DNA of 7,062 nt from Pseudomonadota bacterium (GCA_023433305.1 JAEZCZ010000013.1:1-7062), one strand, 5' to 3'. Shown: positions 1 to 6,991, counted from the first letter of the stretch. A program made the numbers and translations. Notes: generated by a model from the sequence alone, not told the origin.

Positions 1-146
1 ACCGTCCGAACCGCTGCCGGCGCCGCCTCGGGCACCGCTTCGGCATGAGCGTGGCTTTCCTGCGCCGCGGCGCCGGCACTCGCGCCGAGCATGAGCGCCG
101 AAGACACAAGCAACGAAGACAAGTACCGCCCAGACAAGCTGCGCAT
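1..146 (-). CDS. Exported protein of unknown function (N-terminal part only)
   Basis: This gene runs off the left edge; 48 codons are visible. I placed the start at the ATG read from 146 because a strong GGGGAG ribosome binding site (159-154) lies seven bases before it. The peptide begins MRSLSGRYLSSLLVSSALML and continues with small residues to GAAAQES. This is a basic N-region, a hydrophobic core and an Ala-rich cleavage region, so I infer a Sec signal peptide cut around residue 28. What follows is Ala/Pro/Glu-rich linker (AEAVPEAAPAAV), with no recognisable domain in the visible part. The product should be periplasmic or outer-membrane. The leader contains a tandem TTGTAACG repeat that may be its control site. 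The function is not recognisable. Confidence 0.68.
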   Translation of the reverse strand, partial: MRSLSGRYLSSLLVSSALMLGASAGAAAQESHAHAEAVPEAAPAAVRT

Positions 147-193
147 GATGTCTCTCCCCTCACGCAGGACCGAGTCCCGCTTCCTGTTTTCCC

Positions 194-214
194 GCAAGTT
201 TGCGGCGGACTTGC
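194..214. repeat. Inverted repeat in the leader of the left-edge gene
   Basis: GCAAGT (194-199) and ACTTGC (209-214) are perfect inverted copies separated by nine bases. In the minus-strand transcript they would form a six-pair hairpin about 35 bases before the ribosome binding site of the left-edge exported protein. No T-run follows, so it does not look like a factor-independent terminator. It could be a leader structure, an operator half-site pair or chance. Confidence 0.35.
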
Positions 215-254
215 CGCTTTGCCAAGCGCCTATGAGGTACGTTTTGGTGGGACT

Positions 255-272
255 TTGTAACGGATTGTAACG
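255..272. promoter_or_regulatory. Tandem TTGTAACG repeat, possible regulator-binding site
   Basis: TTGTAACG occurs at 255-262 and again at 265-272, exactly ten bases apart (CGTTACAA twice on the minus strand). Two half-sites one helical turn apart, in direct orientation, are the usual arrangement for dimers of OmpR/PhoB-type response regulators. It sits in the 158-base gap between the UDG-family gene and the left-edge exported protein, upstream of the latter. The repeat itself is directly visible; regulator and function are inference, and no convincing -35/-10 pair was found beside it. Confidence 0.4.
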
Positions 273-304
273 ATCGGGCAGTGACAACGCTGACCGGGGC
301 CGCG

Positions 305-898
305 TCATTCGTCCTCCAATGCCTCGCGCACCCGCCGCCGCAGCAGCGGCAGCACTACGGCCTCGAACCCCGGGTGGCGCTGCATCCAGAGGCGGCTGCG
401 CCAGGCCGGGTGGGGAAGAGGGATCACGCCTTCGGGCGCCTCGGCATGGCGGCACACCGCTTCGGTGAGCGAGCCGCGCAGCTCGCGGGGGAGGTAGGCC
501 TTGTGAGCGTACTGGCCGACCAGGAGCGTCAGCCGCACCTCGGGCATTCCGGCGAGCACTCGCCCGTGCCACAGCGGCGCGCATTCCTTGCGCGGCGGCA
601 GGTCGCCGCTTTGCCCCTTGCCGGGGTAGCAGAAGCCCATCGGCACGATCGCGACACTGGCGGGATCGTAGAATGTTTCGGGCGCGAGGCCCGTCCAGTC
701 GCGCAAGCGTTCGCCGCTGTCGTCGTCCCACGGCACACCGCTGGCGTGGACCTTGCTGCCGGGCGCCTGCCCGATGATCAGAACGCGCGCCTCGGCGCTC
801 GCCTGGAGCACCGGTCGCGGGCCGTGCGCCAGGGCGGCCGCGCAGGCGCGGCAGGCGCGCGCCTCGGCGAGCAGTGACTCGAAATCGGCTTCGGGCAT
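305..898 (-). CDS. Uracil-DNA glycosylase family protein
   Basis: The 197-residue product belongs to the uracil-DNA glycosylase superfamily, which cleaves uracil (or another damaged base) from DNA to leave an abasic site. The glycosylase motif GQAPG lies at residues 43-47, followed by VHASGVPWDDDSG, where the base-recognition and catalytic region is expected. Then come the conserved IVPMGFCYPGKG stretch, LLVGQYA, and the C-terminal LPHPAW motif (His163), the DNA-intercalation loop usually written HPS. The length fits this compact bacterial subfamily. A CRAC pair sits at 16-19, but I cannot assign a full four-cysteine iron-sulfur cluster. The ATG at 898 has no clear ribosome binding site and lies at the foot of a GC-rich hairpin, so the gene may depend on translation of the gene 36 bases upstream. 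Exact substrate preference cannot be told from the sequence. Confidence 0.85.
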   Translation of the reverse strand: MPEADFESLLAEARACRACAAALAHGPRPVLQASAEARVLIIGQAPGSKVHASGVPWDDDSGERLRDWTGLAPETFYDPASVAIVPMGFCYPGKGQSGDLPPRKECAPLWHGRVLAGMPEVRLTLLVGQYAHKAYLPRELRGSLTEAVCRHAEAPEGVIPLPHPAWRSRLWMQRHPGFEAVVLPLLRRRVREALEDE

Positions 899-917
899 GC
901 GGGCCGCATAGCCCGCA
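898..917. repeat. Hairpin covering the start of the UDG-family gene
   Basis: TGCGGGC (898-904) and GCCCGCA (911-917) are perfect seven-base inverted copies around a six-base loop. On the minus-strand transcript the hairpin occupies the place where a ribosome binding site would be and ends on the first base of the UDG start codon. A third copy, TGCGGGC at 941-947 inside the end of the DUF6152 gene, could compete for pairing with 911-917. The pairing is visible; a role in translation control is inference. Confidence 0.4.
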
Positions 918-934
918 GCGGCTCGGCGCGAAAC

Positions 935-1324
935 TCAGCCTGCGGGCTTCAGCGACTTCTCGCGCTGCGGATAGACGTCGTAGGTCTTGCCGTTCACCGT
1001 GATCGTCTCGCCCTTGAACGCGAGCAGGTCGGCGTCGCGCGCACGGTGCCCGGTGATGTTGACCCGGTCGCCCGCCTTGGCCGCGCCCGGCCCGAAGCCG
1101 GAGCGCTGGGCCACGATCGGCGGCGAGAGGTCGACCGCCCAGGTGCCCGCATCGTTGCGGACTTTGACGTGCATGTGGGGATTGCCGAAGCTGATCGATT
1201 CGATCGTGCCCGACAGCCGGCTCTCCTCGGTCTGCGTCCAGCCCCAGCCGTGATGCGCGGCAGCCGCGGCGGGCAGGCCCACTCCTGCGGCAATGACGAG
1301 CAGGCGTGTCGTGACTTTGTGCAT
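935..1324 (-). CDS. DUF6152 family small periplasmic protein
   Basis: A 129-residue secreted protein of the uncharacterised DUF6152 family. I chose the ATG at 1324 over the GTG at 1330 because the GAGGGAGAG ribosome binding site (1338-1330) is correctly spaced for the ATG and overlaps the GTG. The signal peptide is clear: MHKVTTRLLVIAAGVGLPAA, with a likely cut after the Ala run at residue 23. The mature chain would begin HHGWGW, the family's hallmark. It continues with a predicted all-beta body: LSGTIESISFGNPHMHVKV, then VDLSPP, then AGDRVNITGHRA. This resembles a small OB-like or lipocalin-like barrel. No enzyme motif is seen. A mature N-terminus of two histidines plus His in NPHMH invites a metal-binding hypothesis, which remains unproven. 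It lies between the SRAP and UDG-family genes on the same strand. Confidence 0.8.
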   Translation of the reverse strand: MHKVTTRLLVIAAGVGLPAAAAAHHGWGWTQTEESRLSGTIESISFGNPHMHVKVRNDAGTWAVDLSPPIVAQRSGFGPGAAKAGDRVNITGHRARDADLLAFKGETITVNGKTYDVYPQREKSLKPAG

Positions 1325-1341
1325 GGCCACTCTCCCTCGGT

Positions 1342-1364
1342 CGGCGGCCGTTCGGGAGCCGCCG
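1342..1364. repeat. GC-rich inverted repeat between SRAP and DUF6152 genes
   Basis: CGGCGGC (1342-1348) and GCCGCCG (1358-1364) pair perfectly over seven bases with a nine-base loop. It lies between the SRAP stop and the DUF6152 ribosome binding site on the minus strand. No T-run follows on that strand, so it is at best a weak or Rho-assisted termination point, or simply a structured leader. Confidence 0.3.
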
Positions 1365-1423
1365 TCAGGAATCCCCTTCCGCCACGCACATAGCAGAACG
1401 CGGCGCGGCTGTCGCCGCCGGCG

Positions 1424-1999
1424 CTAGGACCGCGACACCGCGAGCGTGCCGCCGGGCTGAGGCACGACGAAGGCGCCCGCGTCGGCGGCGGGATCGAGCC
1501 AGCCGAAGCATTGCTCGGGGCTCAGCACCACGACCTGGCGGTTGTGATAGGGGGCGACGTCGGGGCCGGGCGGGCAGGTCAGCATCGTGAACGCCTCGCC
1601 CACTTTGGGATCCTGGCGCACGATGCCCGCGATGCCGAACCACGCGTGCCCCGGCCACTCGAACAGCCAGCGGTCCTTCTTCTTCGCCCTGGAGTCCTCG
1701 GGGGCGGTGAACTCGTAGAACCCGTCGGTCAGGATCACGCAGCGTTCGGCCGGGGCGAACCGGCGGCCCTCGCCGCGGAAGTTGAACACCGGCTTGCCGG
1801 TCGGCCCGGGCCAGCTCCAACGCCGCTCGACCAGTTCCAGCCTTTCCGCGCGGCGCAGGATCGGCGCGCGGTCGGTGATGCGGACATCGCGCGGCTCGAA
1901 GTTCGGCACGCCTTCGGGGAAGCCGACCTCGTGCCCCAGCTCGCGCGCCAGCGCGACGATCGCGTCGGGCGCCTTCTCCATGCGGTAGAGATTGCACAT
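1424..1999 (-). CDS. SOS response-associated peptidase (SRAP/HMCES/YedK-type abasic-site shield)
   Basis: A 191-residue SRAP-domain protein. The family binds abasic sites in single-stranded DNA and forms a stable thiazolidine crosslink through the cysteine exposed when Met1 is removed, protecting the lesion. All key positions are visible: Cys2 (MCNLY), the NxRxE motif at Asn73-Arg75-Glu77, the active-site Glu96 in DGFYEF, and His152-Arg154 in YHNRQVVVL (often HDRMP in relatives). The length is slightly below the usual 200-230 residues, with a short C-terminus. The start at 1999 is fixed by the catalytic Cys2 and an AGGGA site six bases upstream (2010-2006). It is divergent from the thiC leader and lies on the same strand as a UDG-family gene, which is functionally suggestive. 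I see no recognisable LexA box upstream. Confidence 0.9.
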   Translation of the reverse strand: MCNLYRMEKAPDAIVALARELGHEVGFPEGVPNFEPRDVRITDRAPILRRAERLELVERRWSWPGPTGKPVFNFRGEGRRFAPAERCVILTDGFYEFTAPEDSRAKKKDRWLFEWPGHAWFGIAGIVRQDPKVGEAFTMLTCPPGPDVAPYHNRQVVVLSPEQCFGWLDPAADAGAFVVPQPGGTLAVSRS

Positions 2000-2034
2000 C
2001 GTTTATCCCTAGCGGCTTGGATTGCGCCCGCGAA

Positions 2035-2145
2035 GCGCCTAGGGTGCCGGCATCCCCGGGGGACCGCTCATGCGCGGTTGAGAGGAAGGCAGCAGCCTTC
2101 GACCCGCCGAACCTGATCCGGTTGAGACCGGCGTAGGGAGGGAGC
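2035..2145 (+). promoter_or_regulatory. TPP (THI element) riboswitch
   Basis: The leader of thiC carries the conserved elements of the thiamine-pyrophosphate aptamer in order. These are AGGGTGCCGG (2041-2050); a variable P2 extension holding TCCCC/GGGGGA pairing; CGGTTGAGAG (2075-2084, the CUGAGA element with U in place of C); a perfect P3 hairpin GAAGGC-AGCA-GCCTTC (2085-2100); ACCTGATC (2111-2118), the pyrophosphate-side element; the P5 hairpin CCGG-TTGAGA-CCGG; and GCGTAGGGA (2131-2139). P2 forms between GCCG and CGGT. P1 is short and imperfect (CCT 2038-2040 with AGG 2139-2141, then two more pairs), so the outer limits are approximate. By family knowledge, TPP binding represses the downstream thiamine synthesis gene. 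Confidence 0.93.
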
Positions 2146-2178
2146 GGCACGCCGGCTCTCCCTCCGTTTTTGGAGAGC
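2136..2178 (+). promoter_or_regulatory. Riboswitch expression platform with two competing hairpins
   Basis: GCTCTCC (2155-2161) has two possible partners. Upstream, GGAGGGAGC (2137-2145) can pair with GCTCTCCCTCC to make a GC-rich stem followed by TTTTT (2167-2171), which looks like a factor-independent terminator. Downstream, it pairs perfectly over seven bases with GGAGAGC (2172-2178), which contains the thiC ribosome binding site (GGAGAG 2172-2177, five bases before the ATG). The upstream partner overlaps the 3' arm of aptamer P1. The consistent reading is that TPP stabilises P1, frees GCTCTCC and hides the ribosome binding site, while without TPP the upstream stem leaves the site open. 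The pairings are visible; the switching logic is inferred. Confidence 0.65.
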
Positions 2179-2182
2179 TTTC

Positions 2183-4053
<1,871 letters not shown>

Positions 4054-4054
<1 letters not shown>

Positions 4055-4209
4055 TGGCCGATCTCTACGCCAAGCGTCTGGATTCCGAGCGCAAGACGCT
4101 GTGGGCCACCTGCCGCCTCAAGGGCCTCGCCAAGGACACGCCCGAGCGGCGGCGCATCGCGGAGATCGACGAGCTGCTCGCCGCGCACAAGGCCAAGCAG
4201 GGCGGCTGA
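4054..4209 (+). CDS. Small protein (51 aa) translationally coupled to thiC
   Basis: The start codon shares its A with the last base of the thiC stop (TGATG), the classic arrangement for translational coupling by terminating ribosomes. The 51-residue product, MADLYAKRLDSER onward to AAHKAKQGG, is highly charged and rich in Lys, Arg, Glu and Leu. It has no signal peptide, membrane segment or cysteine pair (one Cys at 20), and looks like two short helices broken at KDTPERR (28-34). I do not recognise a named family. Being in the same transcript it should be under the thiC riboswitch. The start is supported by position, since there is no separate good ribosome binding site apart from sequence inside the thiC end. 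It could be a small regulator or partner of thiamine metabolism, or an unrelated passenger. Confidence 0.7.
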
Positions 4210-4215
4210 GGCACC

Positions 4216-4234
4216 AACGTGCGGCGCGCACGTT
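4216..4234. terminator. Hairpin after the thiC transcription unit, possible terminator
   Basis: AACGTGCG (4216-4223) and CGCACGTT (4227-4234) form a perfect eight-pair stem with a three-base loop, seven bases after the stop of the small thiC-coupled gene. No T-run follows, so it is not a textbook factor-independent terminator. It may slow polymerase, protect the 3' end, or be a palindromic operator for the lipoprotein gene that starts 37 bases later. Confidence 0.4.
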
Positions 4235-4270
4235 CATCGCGGTGAGGAAGCTGCGAGAGGCGTGAGAGCG

Positions 4271-5173
4271 ATGCGCAACCCGGGTATGGGAGGCCTGCTG
4301 GCCGCGACCCTGCTGCTGGCCGCGTGCGGCGACGAGGCGGCCGAGAGGCCCGCCGGCGAGCCTGCCGCCACCGTCTCGCCCTCCGCCGCCGATCCGGCCG
4401 CGGCCGAGGGAGCGACGCGCAGCTGGGACCTGCAGGCGAGCGGGGAGGGCACCGCGCTGGTCTTCCCGGCCGGCGGCCCGGAAAACGCGAGCCCGGCGGT
4501 GCGGCTGTTCTGCCCGGCTGGCACCGGCACGATCCTCGTCAACGTCCCCGGCTTCCGCCCGGTCGGCAGCGAGGAGCGGATGACCTTCGGCACCGGGGGC
4601 GAGGCGCACACGCTCGTCGCCGACACCCGGGGGGACCGCGAGCGCGGAGGGGTCAGCGGCACCGGCCCGGTGCCCAGCAACCTCGCGGCGCTGCTCGGCG
4701 GGACAGTTTCGGTCAATTACGGCGCGCAGGACGCCGGCCCGTTCCCCGCGCCCGCGGCGGGCCTCGTGCGCAGCTTCGTGACGGCGTGCAACGACGGCGC
4801 CGCCACTCCCTCGCCCGCGCCCACCGCGAAACCGACAAATGTCAGCGCCTGCCTGATCCAGGGCGACGAGCGCCTCACCAATCCGCCGCTGCGCGCGATC
4901 GGCACCGAGCCGTTCTGGGGCGCGGCGGTAGAGGGCCGCTGCGTGACCTACTCGCACCCGGAGGACCAGCAGGGCACCCGCGTGTGGACCCGCTACACGC
5001 CGGGCGCCGGGGGGGGCGGCACCTGGCGCGGCGCGCTCGAAGGCAAGCCCTTCGTCCTCACCGCGCGGCCAGAGGCCGGCTGCTCCGACGGCATGAGCGA
5101 CAACCGCTACCCCCTCGCGGTCGACCTGACCGTCGGCGGCGAGGAGCGGCGGGGGTGTGCGGAGAGGCGGTGA
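4271..5173 (+). CDS. Two-domain lipoprotein with C-terminal COG3650-type domain
   Basis: A 300-residue lipoprotein. I chose the ATG at 4271 over the in-frame GTG at 4262 because AGAGG (4256-4260) is ten bases from the ATG and only one from the GTG. The signal MRNPGMGGLLAATLLLAAC ends in a lipobox with Cys19 as the lipid-attachment site; Asp at +3 rather than +2 does not favour inner-membrane retention. A Pro/Ala linker (20-55) leads to a first beta-rich domain (about 55-175) containing PGFRPVGSEERM. After a second Ala/Pro/Thr linker, the C-terminal domain (about 195-300) shows RAIGTEPFW, CVTYSHPEDQQG, ACSDGM-type GCSDGMSDNRYP and RRGCA. These are signatures of the uncharacterised COG3650 lipoprotein domain, whose paired cysteines probably form a disulfide. 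Function is unknown; an envelope role is likely. Confidence 0.8.
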   Translation: MRNPGMGGLLAATLLLAACGDEAAERPAGEPAATVSPSAADPAAAEGATRSWDLQASGEGTALVFPAGGPENASPAVRLFCPAGTGTILVNVPGFRPVGSEERMTFGTGGEAHTLVADTRGDRERGGVSGTGPVPSNLAALLGGTVSVNYGAQDAGPFPAPAAGLVRSFVTACNDGAATPSPAPTAKPTNVSACLIQGDERLTNPPLRAIGTEPFWGAAVEGRCVTYSHPEDQQGTRVWTRYTPGAGGGGTWRGALEGKPFVLTARPEAGCSDGMSDNRYPLAVDLTVGGEERRGCAERR

Positions 5174-5180
5174 GGCGGTG
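5165..5180. repeat. 8-bp tandem duplication at the lipoprotein stop
   Basis: AGGCGGTG occurs twice in perfect tandem (5165-5172 and 5173-5180), and the first copy contains the TG of the lipoprotein TGA. A short slippage duplication is the simplest explanation. Its interest is that the foreign low-GC stretch starts only some 20 bases further on. Confidence 0.5.
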
Positions 5181-5200
5181 AGGGGCTCATCCCCCGTAGC

Positions 5201-5218
5201 GAGCGAAAAATATCGCTC
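5201..5218. repeat. Inverted repeat at the left edge of the low-GC island
   Basis: GAGCGA (5201-5206) and TCGCTC (5213-5218) are perfect inverted copies around AAAATA. It lies between the lipoprotein stop and the ATPase start, exactly where base composition changes. It lacks a T-run, so termination is doubtful. The embedded AGCGAAAAA (5202-5210) reappears inverted at 6599-6607, at the other edge of the island. Confidence 0.4.
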
Positions 5219-5274
5219 TGCAAGTCAGGTCACATTATAGCCACGCCAATCTCGCGGGAACTGAGGAGGGTAGG

Positions 5275-6586
5275 GTGCCCAAGTTAAAAGAAGTGTTCGG
5301 AATTTCGTCCTCAGTTCCGACCTACACATATGTTGACCGGCAAGGTTTGGACGGACGCTTCGCTTACCTCTTGGAGACGGACCGCCACATCGTGATCTAT
5401 GGGTTCCAAGCAGGGCAAGACTAGCCTGCGACGAAAGCAACTCCCAGAGACCGATTGCGTGGTCGTCCCTTGCCGACCCGACTTCACAGTTGAAAGCATA
5501 TACGGGGAAATCCGCCGCCAGCTTGGGGCTACCGAATTTATTGAGCAACGAACTATGCATGCGCTTGAGGGCGCTGCAAAAGTGGAAGCTACGGGGAAAG
5601 CGGGAATACCGTTCTTCACGGAAGCCGAAGCTGGCGGAGGTATCGAGGGAAAGCTGGGGCGAGAGTCCGAAGAGACGCACAAACCCGCCTCGAACGCTGA
5701 ATCGCTAGTCTATCTGGCGGGATTAATTAAGGATTCCGGCAAGCGCATAGTCATCGAAGACTTTCACTATCTCTCAGAAGATGAGCGGAGGCGTCTAGCC
5801 TTTGATATGAAGGCGCTGTGGGACTCATCAGTGTTCTTAATAGTCATAGGTGTTTGGGCGGAACATAATCTACTTAAATTATATAATAACGACTTAGACG
5901 GTCGCGTTGAAGAGATCGATATTCAGTGGAGCAAGGATGACTTAGCTTTAGTCATAAACAAGGGTGAAGAGGCACTCAATATAGAATTCCATGCGTCATT
6001 AAGAGATGCTTTTCTTGAAGATGCAAGTGGCAGTGTGGGACTTCTACAAAGGTTGCTTGAAGAAGCTTGTCTTGTGAGCGCAGTGTACGAGGATCAAAGG
6101 GACCTGCTGCGCATTGATGACCTCTCCATCGCGGATAAGGCGCGGCAAAAAATATGTACAGGTCAAGAAAATCGGTATCACGGATTCGTCGAGATAGTTG
6201 GAAAGGGTTTCAAGGATCCCGAGAGAACGAAGCTCAAGATGTACTACCATCTAGTCAGAGTGTGCATCGAGGCAACAGATGAGGAGCTTCTTAGGGGATT
6301 GGATCGTCAGGTAATCTTGTCACGAATACAGGCCCATGAACCTGAAGCAAATCTGTCGGTTTTATCTGCGGCTCTAAGTCGTCTAAACAGGCTTCAGGCT
6401 GAGCGCAGGATTTCTCCGCCCGTACTAGTCTACAACAGTATAGCTAGGAAGGTGGCGCTAGTGGATCGAGAGCTTCTATTCTTCCGAAAATACTCACAGA
6501 GTCAGTGGCCTTGGGAGCGACCGGAATATGCGGAGGATATGGAGCAGTTGGAATTCGAGGACCCGGTGCCGGAACCCGGCGAATAG
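5275..6586 (+). pseudogene. AAA+/P-loop ATPase with C-terminal winged helix, frameshifted in Walker A
   Basis: The gene starts at GTG 5275, five bases after a perfect AGGAGG (5264-5269). It reads VPKLKEVFGIS through LLETDRHIVIYG, then hits TAG at 5422 in that frame. The rest continues from 5405 in another frame as SKQGKTSLRRK and runs to 6586. Joined, YG plus SKQGKT make a P-loop one residue short of GxxxxGKT, so a two-base loss near 5404 is the simplest cause; intact, it would be about 437 residues. Walker B is RIVIEDFHYL, followed by a sensor-1-like FLIVIGVWAEHNLL and DGRVEEID. The C-terminal region from KMYYHLVRVC to KVALVDRELLFFRKY looks like a winged helix, as in Orc1/Cdc6-like ATPases. 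Low GC and TTA, ATA and AGG codons mark it as acquired. The role is unknown; defence or DNA-linked functions are possible. A sequencing error is the main alternative. Confidence 0.75.
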
Positions 6587-6589
6587 CTT

Positions 6590-6730
6590 CTAGGCCGCTT
6601 TTTCGCTAGCTCCAGCAGGCACGAGCTTCTCAACCAGCCGCTTCAACTCCGCCGGCGTCGTGTGCCCCGCGACGACCTCGTGATACCCGATCCCGGCCTT
6701 GCGCAGCGCTTCCTTCTTGACCGCGTCGCG
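6590..6730 (-). pseudogene. C-terminal remnant of a DUF2726-like protein
   Basis: Read on the minus strand from 6730, the peptide RDAVKKEALRKAGIGYHEV, then VAGHTTPAELKRLVEKLVP, ends naturally at TAG 6592-6590. This matches the end of DUF2726-type domains (restriction-endonuclease-like fold), where a helix with K(K/D)xALRxAGI is followed by a strand and a last helix. The upstream part, with the expected catalytic core, is missing: beyond 6730 the same frame turns into the antisense of an arr fragment and makes no protein sense. No start codon or ribosome binding site precedes the remnant. The stop is three bases from the stop of the convergent ATPase pseudogene. I call it a decayed fragment. 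Confidence 0.6.
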
Positions 6731-6733
6731 CGC

Positions 6734-6892
6734 GCCGACCTCGCGGTTGGCGACCTGTTCGCGTCCAACTTCGCGATGCGCAAGCTGTCGTGGATCTACT
6801 TCTCCGGCACGCTCGACGCCGCGATCTGGGGCTGCGAGCTGGCCAAAGGCGAAGGCCGCGAGCGCATCTACCTCGTCGAGCCGACCGGCGCC
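6734..6892 (+). pseudogene. arr: Internal fragment of a rifampin ADP-ribosyltransferase (arr)
   Basis: The plus-strand frame reads ADLAVGDLFASNFAMRK, then LSWIYFSGTLDAAIWGCELA, then KGEGRERIYLVEPTG. These are the central blocks of Arr, which inactivates rifampin by ADP-ribosylation using NAD+: (K)ADLxxGDL, (V/I)YF(T/S)ATLDAAxWGAELA and GRIYxVEPTGP. The N-terminal 20-25 residues with the HGTK motif are absent. About four residues (LxPG-like) after GDL are lost, and everything after EPTG, including the DDPNxTDKKFPGNPT region, is missing because a dispersed repeat follows. The fragment of about 53 codons cannot be a working enzyme. Its GC-rich codon use resembles the host, so it is probably a decayed resident gene rather than a recent arrival. 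Confidence 0.72.
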
Positions 6893-6901
6893 CTGAGGAT
6901 C

Positions 6902-6928
6902 GTTCGTCCTGAGCTTGTCGAAGGACCC
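6902..6928. repeat. Dispersed intergenic repeat (GTCCT/AGGAC imperfect palindrome)
   Basis: The core TCCTGAGCTTGTCGAAGGA (6907-6925), bounded by GTCCT (6906-6910) and AGGAC (6922-6926) in inverted orientation, is a well-known short dispersed element of many GC-rich proteobacterial genomes. When mistranslated it gives the telltale peptide FDKLRTN on the minus strand here. It sits immediately after the arr fragment and before the next lipoprotein gene, where it may have mediated the loss of the arr 3' end. Whether it acts as a transcript-end hairpin is unknown. Confidence 0.75.
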
Positions 6929-6991
6929 GGTTCCACACTCGCCCCGTCGCACCGGCCGGACCCGCCCGCCGGCCCGGACGTTGCCCCTCGT

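Noticed and set aside
45..260. A 71-codon plus-strand frame at the left edge
   Set aside because: It is Arg-rich with no ribosome binding site, and it opposes a convincing signal-peptide gene start on the minus strand.
281..877. A 198-codon plus-strand frame opposite the UDG-family gene
   Set aside because: It is antisense to a recognisable glycosylase with intact motifs, and its own sequence has no family likeness.
5182..5194. GGGG-CTCAT-CCCC hairpin after the lipoprotein as a terminator
   Set aside because: Four pairs only and no T-run; too weak to call.
5233..5240. CATTATAG as a -10 box for the ATPase gene
   Set aside because: No matching -35 at 16-18 bases upstream; the AT-rich word alone is not enough.
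5399..5401. ATG at 5399 as the genuine ATPase start
   Set aside because: No ribosome binding site, it would begin inside the P-loop, and a family-like N-terminus lies immediately upstream in another frame.
5225..5682. Minus-strand frames of 123 and 151 codons over the ATPase front
   Set aside because: They lie antisense to the reconstructed ATPase N-terminus and P-loop, and show no domain or start signal.
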